Below, piece after piece: positions 12,628 to 37,076 of a stretch of 64,000 nucleotides of DNA. The position numbers were made by a program, and so were the translations under genes. The DNA comes from Maea johnstoni. Lineage: Eukaryota; Annelida; Polychaeta; Spionida; Magelonidae. The notes beneath the pieces are model-generated. The model ran no database searches and had not been told where the DNA came from. It worked only from the letters and a program-made list of their open reading frames with translations. The stretch lies in the NCBI GenBank assembly GCA_963942565.1, contig OZ012694.1, positions 24,612,758 to 24,676,757 of the forward strand. Reading direction: 5' to 3'. The number at the start of each line of letters is the position of its first letter. Position 1 is the first letter of the stretch.

Positions 12628-13517
12628 ATTTAAAGGAAGGCTTTGGTTTCGTACAAAAACTTGTTTGAACTACCTTTATACTACACATAATCACTTCCTG
12701 ATTGCATTTCCATTCTCCCATGCTAATTTTGGCCTAAGCAGCAATTTGTGTATTAAGCCCCTTCCTGCTGGTGTATAGCAACAGGTCCCCATAGCAACCC
12801 CAGCAGGAGGTGCAGCATACAGTGAGTGGATAACAGCACCCTCACTGGCACCCTCACTGGCTGCTTTAGTACAGAAAAGATTGATGGGCAAGGTGCATGT
12901 TCAGGTAGTTTCCTTGAATGGGCAGTGTTTTTAGATAAAAAATGGTAAAATACTGCTCAGCCTATGACTGCTATAGCTACTGTGGAACCTCAGGATTAAG
13001 TTTTCATCGGATACCTAAGGATGTTGTAAGAAGGAAACAATGGATTTCTGCATTGAAACTGAAAAGGCAGCTGAATTGGGACTGTGTTTGGATTTGTTCA
13101 GACCATTTTACACCTGATTCATATGAGAACACTAAACATGAACTGGGTCTGCACAAGAAAAAGAGATTGAAGAAGAATGCAATCCCAACTATATTTAGCT
13201 ACAAAAAACAGGAAGAGACTACTGGACGCAAACGAAGGATTGAGGAACGGGAACGTAAACAGGTAAGGATTCTAGATAAATCTTTTCATTTTAAGAATTA
13301 TCTTTAATACCTCATTTCAGAAATACTTTACTGGTTTCCTTTCATCAATATCTGAATGTTGATCCCAATGCTACCTGATTTTGTAATGAAAAAGGGAAAC
13401 CTGTTTGTGAGCAGTTGATGTGAGAAATGCTCTTTTTAAAACATTTAAAAAATAATTCATGACCTTCCTACCAATTGTTAATGCAAATGGTGTAAATGTT
13501 TCTCCAACCCTTTTCTA
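12628..13517 (+). repeat. Left arm of the THAP palindrome
   Basis: From atttaaaggaaggctttgg to ctccaacccttttcta, matched in reverse complement by 14976-15866. The two arms differ at only a small number of bases by eye. Confidence 0.88.
12942..13307 (+). CDS. THAP zinc-finger exon, left arm
   Basis: Opens MVKYCSAYDC, with the C2CH ligands of a THAP DNA-binding domain (Cys5, Cys10, then CSDH), the invariant Trp (KQWISAL), the Phe after the His (DHFTPDSY) and a closing AIPTIF in place of AVPTIF. The domain spans residues 1-87; a Lys/Arg-rich stretch follows (TGRKRRIEERERKQ). A good donor (AAACAG/gtaagg, near 13260) falls right after RKQ, so the real exon probably ends there and the last ~15 codons are intronic. 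In P-type transposases and THAP9 a THAP domain starts the transposase, but no further transposase exon is visible. All THAP landmarks are intact. Confidence 0.65.
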   Translation: MVKYCSAYDCYSYCGTSGLSFHRIPKDVVRRKQWISALKLKRQLNWDCVWICSDHFTPDSYENTKHELGLHKKKRLKKNAIPTIFSYKKQEETTGRKRRIEERERKQVRILDKSFHFKNYL

Positions 13518-13836
13518 CAATATCCCTTTACAATGCATACTTAAAACTTATTTTTTAAACTAATTCTTTCTATTGCACTTGGAAAGATTTGATATGGCTT
13601 TAACCCCCATGATGCAAAGTGCACTCATAAATAAATGCAATTTGCTAATTGAAGACAATGGCAGTTACTCACCCACCAAATAATTATCACAAACAAGTCA
13701 CATAAATCCAGCAATTTTTAAGATTTTCCCTCATTTACTCTATTCATTGTTCTGTAGAAATTTGCCTTATTTAATGATAAGTTAAACAGATGCGTATGAA
13801 AAATAAGTTTTAAGTATGCATTGTAAAGGGATATTG
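13518..13836. mobile_element. TA-flanked MITE at the palindrome tip
   Basis: About 40-bp terminal inverted repeats beginning CAATATCCCTTTACAATGC, flanked by TA on both sides. 319 bp, no coding potential. Tc1/mariner-type by target site only. Confidence 0.85.
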
Positions 13837-13841
13837 TAGAA

Positions 13842-14975
13842 CAGGGCTGTCCAAGCCCAAAATGCCTGTAGCAAAATTTGAACTACCTGTAGCAAAATAC
13901 TTCTTCCGTCTGCCACCAGGTGGCGTTTCAATGGTTCAAATTGTATCCACCAGGGGTCATTTAGTTCACAGTTTACACACTAGGGGGAGTTAAATTAAGA
14001 CTATGACATAGCACCAATTGAGATGTATGTTGAAACACTGAATCCACACATAGTACAATAAAGGTTATACTTATCACAGATTTGTATATTAAAGCTTAAG
14101 ATTCTTTAATATACTGGCACACACTCTATTTCACATATATAGCCAGCTTGAATATTTATAATACAGTCTGATAAGACTCAGCAAGTTTTTTGGTAAGTGA
14201 GCATCATCCGATTATAAATAAGAATTGCTGAAGCATAATTTTTTTCAAAAACTATCACCAGCATCCCTAAGTGTATTAGCATATTAATGATTTCAGACCT
14301 CAAAATTGCCTATAGCATAGAATTAGAAACCTGATTTTCCTCAATAGTCTTTTGTGTTTCTAAACAGTTTACAAAATTGGTTACCAACACGTCTACTAAA
14401 TACAAGATTCCTAGAGTTGACAAGTTGGTTGTATTAGACTACCTTTGTGGGCACCCCCATACAACGTTTTATTGATATCTAGTGCTCGCCGGCCGAGAAA
14501 AATGATGGACAGTGTTTCTTTCTTCTAACAACAACAAAGAAACTACAGAAAAAATACACGTCCACACTGATTATAAACGAGCAAAAATAATCATAATCGC
14601 AAACTCACTGAAAAAACTGGCTGAACGTAAGTTTACATAAACAACTCCGTTTTCGATAGACATTACAGAAATCTTAGTAAAATACGTTCCTTTTCCAAAA
14701 ATCCAAAACTGAAGCGGTATCTTTTTTTATTTTTCATATCGTCTGTATCATGCCTTCATGGCATCCCTTTGCCGTCCCTTTGTTTATAGCATGTTAAGTC
14801 ATGCGCACGAAGCCGTGTTTGGTTATCACTTAGTTTTGGTGACCACCGCTAGATGGCGACGCATGCATGTTGCAAAATTACCGTGTCGCAACCTCGGCGC
14901 AAATATTCTTGTGTCGCATTTTTTGAGGCTGCTGGCGCAAAATTTTGCGACAATGCGACAGCTTGGACAGCCCTG
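13842..14975. mobile_element. hAT-like element at the palindrome tip, TAGAA duplication
   Basis: Termini CAGGGCTGTCCAAGC and GCTTGGACAGCCCTG, flanked by TAGAA (13837-13841, 14976-14980). 1134 bp; no transposase frame seen. The interior holds several CTCF-like motifs, the best at about 13912-13926. Ends and target length agree with the other CAGGG elements in this window. Confidence 0.85.
13912..13926 (+). promoter_or_regulatory. CTCF-like motif inside a transposon
   Basis: CCACCAGGTGGCG fits the bilaterian core CCASYAGRKGGCR with no mismatch. Weaker relatives nearby: cactagggggag near 13978 and ccgctagatggcg near 14845. Motif match only. Confidence 0.4.
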
Positions 14976-15866
14976 TAGAAAAGGGTTGGAGAAACATTTA
15001 CACCATTTGCATTAACAACTGGTAGGAAGGTCATGAATTATTTTTTAAATGTTTTAAAAAGAAGCATTTCTCACATCAACTGCTCACAAACAGGTTTCCC
15101 TTTTTCATTACAAAATCAGGCAGCATTGGGATCAACATTCAGATATTGATGAAAGGAAACCAGTAAAGTATTTCTGAAATGAGGTATTAAAGATAATTCT
15201 TAAAATGAAAAGATTTATCTAGAATCCTTACCTGTTTACGTTCACGTTCCTCAATCCTTCGTTTGCGTCCAGTAGTCTCTTCCTGTTTTTTGTAGCTAAA
15301 TATAATTGGGATTGCATTCTTCTTCAATCTCTTTTTCTTGTGCAGACCCAGTTCATGTTTAGTGTTCTCATATGAATCAGGTGTAAAATGGTCTGAACAA
15401 ATCCAAACACAGTCCCACTTCAGCTGCCTTTTCAGTTTCAATGCAGAAATCCATTGTTTCCTTCTTACAACATCCTTAGGTATCCGATGAAAACTTAATC
15501 CTGAGGTTCCACAGTAGCTATAGCAGTCATAGGCTGAGCAGTATTTTACCATTTTTTATCTAAAAACACTGCCCATTCAAGGAAACTACCTGAACATGCA
15601 CCTTGCCCATCAATTTTTTCTGTACTAAAGCAGCCAGTGAGGGTGCCAGTGAGGGTGCTGTTATCCACTCACTGTATGCTGCACCTACTGCTGGGGTTGC
15701 TATGGGGACCTGTTGCTATACACCAGCAGGAAGGGGCTTAATACACAAATTGCTGTTTAGGCCAAAATTAGCATGGGAGAATGGAAATGCAATCAGGAAG
15801 TGATTATGTGTAGTATAAAGGTAGTTCAAACAAGTTTTTGTACGAAACCAAAGCCTTCCTTTAAAT
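14976..15866 (-). repeat. Right arm of the THAP palindrome
   Basis: Reverse complement of 12628-13517 from TAGAAAAGGGTTGGAG out to ccttcctttaaat. Few differences, including two amino-acid changes in the THAP exon. Confidence 0.88.
15187..15552 (-). CDS. THAP zinc-finger exon, right arm
   Basis: Mirror copy of the exon at 12942. The 121-residue frame differs only at two residues (KRQLKWD for KRQLNWD; NAIPIIF for NAIPTIF). The C2CH ligands, Trp and DHF are kept and the donor after RKQ is present. It points inward, so a transcript from either arm that passes the tip would contain its own complement. Confidence 0.65.
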   Translation of the reverse strand: MVKYCSAYDCYSYCGTSGLSFHRIPKDVVRRKQWISALKLKRQLKWDCVWICSDHFTPDSYENTKHELGLHKKKRLKKNAIPIIFSYKKQEETTGRKRRIEERERKQVRILDKSFHFKNYL

Positions 15867-16617
15867 ATCCCACAAATTACAAAAAAGAGCATTTTTTCTC
15901 TGTTTTTGATTAATTCTTGGCTCCCGTTGCCATGGCAACCATTGAAAGTACCAAAACTACACATGAATAAACTCCCACAGTGGAGAGCTTCAATTTGATA
16001 CCTCATTTGCCATGATCTGAAAAAATGACACATTATGCAAATTAACATACAAAAAAGTACCCAAAAATTCAGCCTGGTATCTGTCATTTTCAGATTCAGC
16101 ACCCTCAGATTAGGTTAAAAACACTGGATACCGACTTTTAACACAAAATGCCTCAATAGCCTTAACAAAGCCCCTTTTCTGGAATTTGCACCTGACTAAA
16201 TGAGGCATGATTCATCTCCAATGTGGCAGAAAAAAAATGACCAATGACATTACTATTATAATTATCATTATCTTATTATTATTATTATCTTTGTTGTTGC
16301 TTTAGTTAATATTGTTGACAGAAGTAGCAGTAGTCATAGGAGTAGTAGTAGTAGTTCTAGTAGTGGTAATTTCATTCATCAAATGTTTTTGCAAACCCTT
16401 GGCCCCATGGCAGAATGCAACATTAGAAGACCATAGCAGTATCTGCAGAATCAACCGCCAGCAAATTACCAATTTCCCAATTCCTCCTCTGTTGTTGCTC
16501 ATTCTTGTAGCCATATAAGTGTACCTATTGGCTATTATTGTGTGAGTTGCTCTCAAAGACAGCCAGGAAATCTACTTCCTAGGATATTATAAACAATTTA
16601 GACAGTATAGAATTATT

Positions 16618-16753
16618 TTAACACTTCTGATGTTGGCAAATTTGGCCAATACAAAATAACACCTGGAAGATATCTGAAACCCTGGCACTTAGGAACTCCT
16701 CTTTTGTGCCCTTGTGCATTGGACTGAAGTAGCCTCGGCATTGGAAGGTTTGA
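16618..16753 (+). mobile_element. Internally deleted piggyBac-like MITE
   Basis: TTAA start, gatgttggcaaatttggcc and the end gcctcggcattggaagg of the 22989 family, but the middle is missing. Confidence 0.65.
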
Positions 16754-17380
16754 AATCAGGAAATGCAAAAAGGCTATAAGACGAATGCAATATCATGTGG
16801 CGTCTGGTGTACATAAGAGCTACTCAAAGATAAAATAGAAGTTTTTATGGCACTTCATGCAGACACCAGCAGCTTCATAAAACGATGTGCAAACATATTT
16901 TTGAATGTTTTCTTAAATTCACTGTACATCATGCAAGTCACATTTTAAGAAGGGTTGCTAGAGTAGATGTGTCATTGTAGGTCAGGACATAAAAAAATAG
17001 CAACAAAATTTGTGATAAAACATTTTATTACTTCTATACTACAACCATTCAATGGCATACAGCATTATGATAAATATCATTTAGACAAATAATACCTTTT
17101 CATCATTTTATACTGCTATGAGTATTTACAGAGCATACTCCTATCAAACAATATGTTAACCAAAAGACATCTGCAGCATACAAATTATCTCTCACCCTGG
17201 GACAAAATGCAATAAACCCAGCAAAAGAAATAACAAGTCAGTCATTTTTATTCATAACTTTGCCTTGTTATTTATTTTACTGGATTTATCTCTCTGTCAA
17301 AATATTTTTGATACAAAACTGTAACTGATGAGTTATGTTCAGTATTAGCAGATAATGTGAGCACTTGAGATGCCAATGGG

Positions 17381-17592
17381 TCAACCCTTTCAATGCTGAG
17401 GCTACTTTCGTCCAAAGCACGATGTTGCAAAGATCTTTGAAAATTATTTAAATCCTGTCATGTTGGTATTCATTGGAAAGGTCTCACTGAGTACTCTCAG
17501 ATGAGTACCCACATGCCAGTGTTTCAATCATTTTCAACGTTTTTGTGTCATTTTGTCTTGGCAAAATTACCCGCCAGCAGAATAAGGGTTAA
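17381..17592 (-). mobile_element. piggyBac-like MITE, reverse copy
   Basis: Full-length member of the 22989 family: TCAA (decayed TTAA) at one end, TTAA at the other, with gctgaggctactttcgtcc and the complement of the ctgctggtggc end. Confidence 0.8.
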
Positions 17593-17655
17593 CTGTGAGA
17601 GGATGGTACAAATCTGGAACATACACATGGTCTGACACATAGAGAAAAAACTTTA

Positions 17656-18130
17656 AGGTTTATGCAACAGTTACTTGATTTATTGGTTCCCGGATCTGCC
17701 GATCAAAGTGGAATGGTCCCAACGGAAAAATAAATGTAATCCCCCCACTTTATTTTGTGCTCTGCCGCCGAGCCATAAGTAGGTTGCAATAAATTTACCA
17801 TATATGGTAATAAAACTACAAATAAACAAGAATATTAATACCTGAAAATATAACTTTATAATAGCAATTCAATAGTGTTGTGGAGATGTACCATCTTACT
17901 AAAATTCATTCTTTTAATATTCAAAAATCTTGTTGAAGTATGTTTTCTGATACTGCCCAAAATCACTTTATTTCTTTAACCTCCCTTCTGACTGTTTACA
18001 GCCTACTCAACATTTCCATGTGTAAAATAAAAGAAGAAAAAATCAACTTAATTTGTATTAACCTACCTCCCAACTCTATAAAATTGGTCTGGGAAAGACC
18101 CAGGAACCAATAAATCAAATAACCTTTGCC
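17656..18130. mobile_element. Harbinger-like MITE (TTA target)
   Basis: Inverted ends share gttacttgatttattggttcc, with TTA outside each end. A copy at 42746-43202 confirms both ends. It lies just beyond the PUS1 stop. An AATAAA on the minus strand at 17967-17972 could serve PUS1 polyadenylation, which is speculative. Confidence 0.7.
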
Positions 18131-18439
18131 TTAGTGGTTTAAACGAATGTTGTAATTAAAGTGGTTGTTCCTGATGAGTTAAACAACTATTCAAATATCT
18201 TTCTTGAATGTTACTTATTCAACAGATTCTGTTCAGAGCTGGCATACCACATGTGCATTCCAATACAAAAATGGGTTTCATAATGTTGATGCCAATTAAC
18301 ATTAGTGTTCACAGCTCTCCTAAATCCCCACTGACAGAGATACCCGCTCACGGAATGAAGACTTCTGGACGTGGTGTCGAGTAGGTACTCAATTGCAAAA
18401 TGGCTTCTTCAGAATGCTTGCAGCCTCTGGGCAGGTCGG

Positions 18440-31883
<13,444 letters not shown>

Positions 31884-31897
31884 TCGATTACAAGAAG

Positions 31898-32842
31898 CTG
31901 AAAACAAAAGAATGAGAATCAGAAATACATACAGCTGGCCAAGTCTGCATAAGTCACCTGTAGTTAGTTTCATTAGCTTTTATCAAACCTGGAAGTAATT
32001 AAGATGGATTTAGGTATATAACTCGCAAATTCAAGTGAGAAATCCTTGTTGGCCAGCCTTTCGCAGTGTTTTGTCTGATGTCCAATGCAAACCCTTGAAC
32101 CTAAGACTTGTTGTGCATATCGTCCATTTTTAAAATTACACTGCTCTTGCTGGACTTATCATCTATACTGCTGTTACACACTGTATGTTATATCATGATT
32201 GTTATTTTGTAGTCGGCCAAGAGCCATGGCAGCCCGTGTTTACTATGTAAAATTATTCACCTGCTTGAAATAAATATGATCTATCCATGTATAGATCTAT
32301 CGTAATTCAAAATTAATATTTGGGTATGTGGAGTGCATGGGAGTTGTGAAAATGGCACACAGCCGATGTCTGCGTTTAGCCAGCAGTAATGAAGTCGGCC
32401 AATGTCCTCTGGCTTCTCACAGACTCTTTACACAACAAATGAAACTAAAAGCGAGCGAAGTATAAAGATAGCCTAAGCCAAAGGTCTTACCAAAAGCTGG
32501 CAACCATGCAATAGTCTGAGAGTGACAAATGAAAACTAAACCTAGAGAGAGTATAGAAATACGTATAGGGATTGGTGACCCCATGTGCAGGCCGCTTTCG
32601 GTTTGGCATGTTGTAAAAGTAACAACCAATTTGATTGGTCGGCAATGACAGCACATAACAAAATCGGCGCTATTGGACGAAATGTCGAAACCTGTATCAA
32701 CTGCCATAGTCTTAGCCAGGAATTGGAAACAGGGTGTCGAAACAGAGGTTGAAATCATAGACATCTGTCCAAAGTGTGACCAGCACAAAGTTTGGGCAAT
32801 AAAAAAAATATCTATATCTACATAGTGACACTACATGCATTA
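31898..32842. other. Region upstream of PUS1
   Basis: Should contain the PUS1 5' UTR exon and promoter on the minus strand, but I cannot place them. At 32700-32745 a repeat fragment (agccaggaattggaaacagggtg) also appears at 36367-36400. Confidence 0.4.
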
Positions 32843-33198
32843 GAGAGGTTGGGCTATCCCGTTCCCGACATCGAGATCGGGTTAGCATATCACCTTCTAT
32901 GCCGTTCCCGATCTCGATGTTGGAACATCGTATCCAAGGTTGGGCTATGCCGTCGAGATAATTATCTGTCAATAGATGTCTAAAATGTAATTGTTGAATT
33001 TGTCAATAGATGTCGCCATTGTATTTACAGCATACGCTACGCCGTTCGATACTTACGGGATACAGCTAGTTTATCTCGGGTATTGAGATCGCCGCAAAGT
33101 CGAGCTATGTGGGAAACGATGACGTCAACACATTATATGGTGACGTCATCGTCGCCTATCCCGATCTCGATGTCGGAAACGGGATAGCCCAATCTGTC
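32843..33198. mobile_element. MITE with ~40-bp TIR and two CRE palindromes
   Basis: Inverted ends GAGAGGTTGGGCTATCCCG.. and ..CGGGATAGCCCAATCTGTC flanked by TA, with cgatctcgatgtcgg blocks repeated inside. Contains TGACGTCA twice near 33120 and 33142. It is inserted within an older dispersed repeat. Confidence 0.75.
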
Positions 33199-33979
33199 TA
33201 ATATCTTCTATGAATAGACATCATCAGCAAATCCTGACCTAAACTTTTGGGTGTCCACACTGTCAAAAAATAGTGTTCTAATTTCACGCTGGATGCATAG
33301 GTGGCTAAGCCCGTGTCAACTTCTTCAAACACTCGATCTTTCTTCCCATCGGCCCTGAGACGGTGAGAGTCAGTAACAGTATTCCTGGCAATGTTGCCCT
33401 GTCCAGTTCAATAGACGGCTTTAAGGCTCCTGTCGGTACCCTTGTTCTCAGCAAGGCACAGAGCAGCAATGTTTTTTAATGTTAGTAATTTTCAACACAC
33501 ACCTTGGAAGGTACTTGTTTGTCACGTTTTCGCGCTGTGCACCCAGTGAGACAATGAGTCATGCACTTTATTTGGAAGAAGATTGTGAAATGATTCGCAT
33601 GCAAGAATGAACGTGCATTGTGGGTAAATTACCATGCACCATCGTTGTCAAGCTTCACTGATCTCTCGACTCCATGCTTCCTCATATCAATGTTGGGTCA
33701 TTCTAATGATTCTTATTCTAGATTTGCTGCTTTCACCTGTCTGTGGCCTGATACACAATTTTGTTGCATACAATTCTGGAAGGCGTTAACCAACAGCGAT
33801 GTCCATACCCTGATATTTATCATTTTTTTATATTGACTATATATGGTATGAACATCGACACAGGACACACCTCCCTATAGGCTGCAATGTTTAAAAAAAT
33901 CTTTCCTTCTTAGTGACTTCCTTCCAATCCTTACCCAATTGCATAAATAATAGCATGGACGCTTACTTGGATGTACATG
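33199..33979. other. Intergenic, nothing recognised
   Basis: A GC-richer stretch at 33300-33480 has short open frames on both strands without a family I know. Confidence 0.4.
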
Positions 33980-34377
33980 CAGGGACCGACGTTAACTTTT
34001 GAAGGCACTTGCCCATTCGGGCAGAGCAACCCCAAGATTTACTTGCCCGAAAAAAAATTCAACTTGCCCCCCAAAATGTTATTTTGCACTTTGTTCATTA
34101 TTAACACAGTGACATCCTATTTTGTATGCCTCTTTAGCATTTTTATGAGAATAAACTATAGAGGCATACAATTTAGAATGACAATCTCACTGTAAAGTGC
34201 AGTGTTTTGCAGAAATAACAACGGTAATCTCGGTCTAACTTTTGTATGGGGTATTAAAGTGGGAATATTGACTTGCCTGTTCGGGCTTTTAGATTAGGCC
34301 ATGAACTTGCCCGAAACTCTGTTTTTTACTGTTGAACTTGCCCCGGGCAATAGGGCAAGCCTTAGCGTCGTACCCTG
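33980..34377. mobile_element. hAT-like MITE with 5-bp target duplication (ACATG)
   Basis: CAGGGACCGACGTTAA and TTAGCGTCGTACCCTG ends, ACATG on both sides, ttgcccg/gggcaag repeats inside. 398 bp. Confidence 0.85.
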
Positions 34378-34641
34378 ACATGGATGTGTGCTGCTAAGTT
34401 AGTTTTTCCAATTCCTGTATCTGATCACTGAAAAATGTACACATTTTATTGCCTGTATATTGTTTTGAGATGTCTGCAGCCATAAGGGATTTAAATATAT
34501 AGTTGACTTGTTGCGAGATCTTGAAAGGGCATTTGTTTTCCCATTACCATTTGAATGAAATGAGTCTGAACTCTTGCCTTTACCTCAAGTGAAAGGCCTA
34601 ATATTAGCGGTGGGAATCAGTTGAAATTTCCCAACCAATCA

Positions 34642-34885
34642 GGCCTAAAAAAAAAGTGGTTTGTTTCCTGTAACCCTACCCAAGTTTTTATTCAAAAAAA
34701 TCCCTACCCTATAGTTTTTATCGCCCTCCTAAGTCCTAACTATCAAAGTATCAATCAATGTAAAACATGCATAAAACACACATTTTTGACCAAAAAATAA
34801 TGCAAAAAGATTTTTTTTACCGACCTACCTACCCTATTTTTTTTCAGACCGTAACAGGAAACAAACTATATTTTTTTTCTTGGCC
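34642..34885. mobile_element. Harbinger-like MITE, TCA target duplication
   Basis: Inverted ends GGCCTAAAAAAAAAGTGGTT and the complement of GGCCAAGAAAAAAAATATAG, both leading to gtttgtttcctgt; TCA flanks each side. 244 bp. Confidence 0.75.
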
Positions 34886-35372
34886 TCATCAGTCAGCTTA
34901 GCCAACCAACTATCACCGATTAATCAGTATATCACACTTTCATTCGAATGTTTGCTTGTCGAAGCTTAAGTTCTGCATTTCTACACAATATTATATTGTA
35001 CATACTATAAATCAAATTATCTATTCTATCTTGGTATCAAACTTTCTCAAGTGTTTTTGATTTATGCTTTGAAGGATTCTACAATCTACATGTAAGCAAT
35101 TGATGCAGATTAGATACACAATTGTAATTTGTCTCTAGGTTACTGAATAAAACTAAAAAGAAAGAAGACATACCAGTATTTTAATAATAAGTAATAAATC
35201 AAAATACTTTATTCAAGTTTATTTGCAATATGTATGAATGCATTATAAGATACATCATAGACACATTTCACCCAACTAATTTCTTTATTTTGGGGGAATC
35301 TGGATTATCTAGTTTGCTCAGTAGTCAGTACCCCAAATTTTATCAAAGTCAGTAGGTATACTACTTGGTATA

Positions 35373-35728
35373 CAGGGCTCGACATTAAGGCTAGCCCCGT
35401 AGCCCCGGGCTAGTTATTGAAAGTCAGGGCTAGTACATTCTACCTGTGAGTAGCCCTGAGGGGCTAGATAGAATTAGAATATCAGCGCTTAAAAAGAATG
35501 AAGCCCTCCTTTGGCTCTGACTATCTGGATGATAATATAACTCAATTTAGCACAATACACTGTATTCTTTTCATGTTATCAACAGAGGCTATGATATCAA
35601 CAGAGGTCACTTTTTGAAAAGAGTTGTCAAATTAATATCAGGGCTAGCAAAACTATTTCAGGGCTAGTCAAAGTTTTGGTAACTAGCCCTGCTGGGCTTA
35701 TGAAGTTTTTTCTTAATGTTGAGCCCTG
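35373..35728. mobile_element. hAT-like MITE with 5-bp target duplication (GTATA)
   Basis: Close copy of 11335-11679, flanked by GTATA on both sides. Confidence 0.88.
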
Positions 35729-36653
35729 GTATACTAGTACTTGCATGATCCACTCCATACTTATTACACTGCTGGTTCTTAGCAGATCTAAACAGGCCAG
35801 TAGGTCAGTACATGTAAGCACCTTTCTCTGTGAGGAACCCTTTGTCCTAGGTTGTGAGCTGGCTTAATGGTCTATTATACCGATTAACTATCAGGTGGAA
35901 AGTCACCTGCCGATTAATTGGTTAATGTTAACTTGCTGATGACTTTTGACTACAGTCGATCATCGACTACCTTCGATCATTGTGCCATCACTACCTAATG
36001 TGGCTGCCAGAGTCTTGTCAACAAATGGCCTCGAGGATTCCTTGGAATACTGAGCACTCCATTATAAGTGAGTTTACAAGAAATAAAAGTTGCGGCACTC
36101 TTTGCTAAATCACATTTATCATCCTAGTGCAGTCAGGTCGGTAGTACATGTAGTTTGGGATATGAGGGCGTAATTTGGGAAGATTGGTTTTTAACAATGC
36201 AGCCTATAGGGAGGTCCCCCGACTCTAATACCAAATAGCATCAATATTTTAACTGAGTATTAGAGTCGGCCCCAGCTAGGGAGGCGTCAGAATTGATAGC
36301 TCGCGCAGTGAGCCAGGTGATGGCTGGTGAGCGCAGCGGCGTTAACAGTACAGGAGGTCCCAGGGTCATAGCCAGGATTCAGAAACAGGGTGCCCAAAAT
36401 TGGTAATTGTGAAATTTATGGGCGTCCAAATCTGAGAGGGAGACAGCAATATCATCATATTTCAACCATAAACATGTATAAATGTATCAAAATAAGGCAT
36501 AATATCCTTATACAATGTCATGGGAACTATACGGAGATGATAAAGTTCATTTATATGCTTGAGATTGTCATTTTAAGAAATTCCTCACAAAAAAATTGAG
36601 TGTCCTAAGGGGTGCTTTTGAAGGGTTTGGGCGTCCAAAAGATGCCCAGACAC
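35729..36653. other. Intergenic with an old dispersed repeat
   Basis: 36363-36650 carries catagccaggattcagaaac and gggcgtccaaaa repeats related to 32700 and 33240. Otherwise nothing recognised. Confidence 0.4.
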
Positions 36654-37076
36654 TAGGGCTGTGCTCATCAGCCATTTTTTTGCGATCCGATTAATTGACT
36701 ATTTTTTTTCGATGTTGATGTTCTCGATTCGATTATGTTGCGCGCGTTAGTGCTTGGAAAAGCGTGGTGGGGGCTGGACCAGCACCATGTAAAATACATA
36801 GCGTGGCCCTCACCACACTTTTCCAAGCGTTACCGCGCACGATAGTGTCTATCGCAGTGCAGTTTTAATGGCGGCCGCCTTAGCACCGCTTTTTTTTTTG
36901 AGAAATAAAAGAACAAGGTAGGCTCTTGAGAATTGTTTGGGGGGATTAAACTGTCAGGTAATGGTTCATATTAGGGGGGAGTGTATCGAGTTCATCGCTC
37001 AAGGTCAGAAGGTGGGGAGTATCGATGACGAGACTTTCTCGAGCGCTCGATGTCTTGGCAATCGAGCCCAGCCCTA
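36654..37076. mobile_element. hAT-type MITE, TIR TAGGGCTGTGCTC
   Basis: Ends TAGGGCTGTGCTC and GAGCCCAGCCCTA with internal mirrored blocks (cttggaaaagcgtg / cacacttttccaagcg). The flanks ccagacac and ccagctgt agree at 4 of 8 bases, so the target duplication is decayed or absent. Confidence 0.65.

Larger units (their letters stand above)
11884..16196. mobile_element. 4.3-kb terminal-inverted-repeat element with a palindromic THAP core
   Basis: The outer ends are inverted repeats of ~105 bp: GTCAGGTGCAAATTCCAG on the left, its complement ending at 16196, with matching inner blocks (attgaggcattttgtgttaaaagtc). TA flanks both ends (11882-11883, 16197-16198), a candidate 2-bp target duplication. 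Next come subterminal direct repeats containing ccatggcaaccactgaaa and catttgccatgatctga (left 11985-12620, right 15870-16040). The core is a head-to-head palindrome, left arm 12628-13517, right arm 14976-15866, with a THAP exon in each arm and no transposase. Two other transposons occupy the palindrome tip. The outer superfamily is unresolved. A P-element origin of the THAP exon is possible, but P elements make 8-bp duplications. Confidence 0.75.

Noticed and set aside
12942-15552. Two host THAP genes in tandem inverted order
   Set aside because: The copies lie in the arms of a transposon-like palindrome with shared non-coding sequence and lack further exons; element cargo is the simpler reading.
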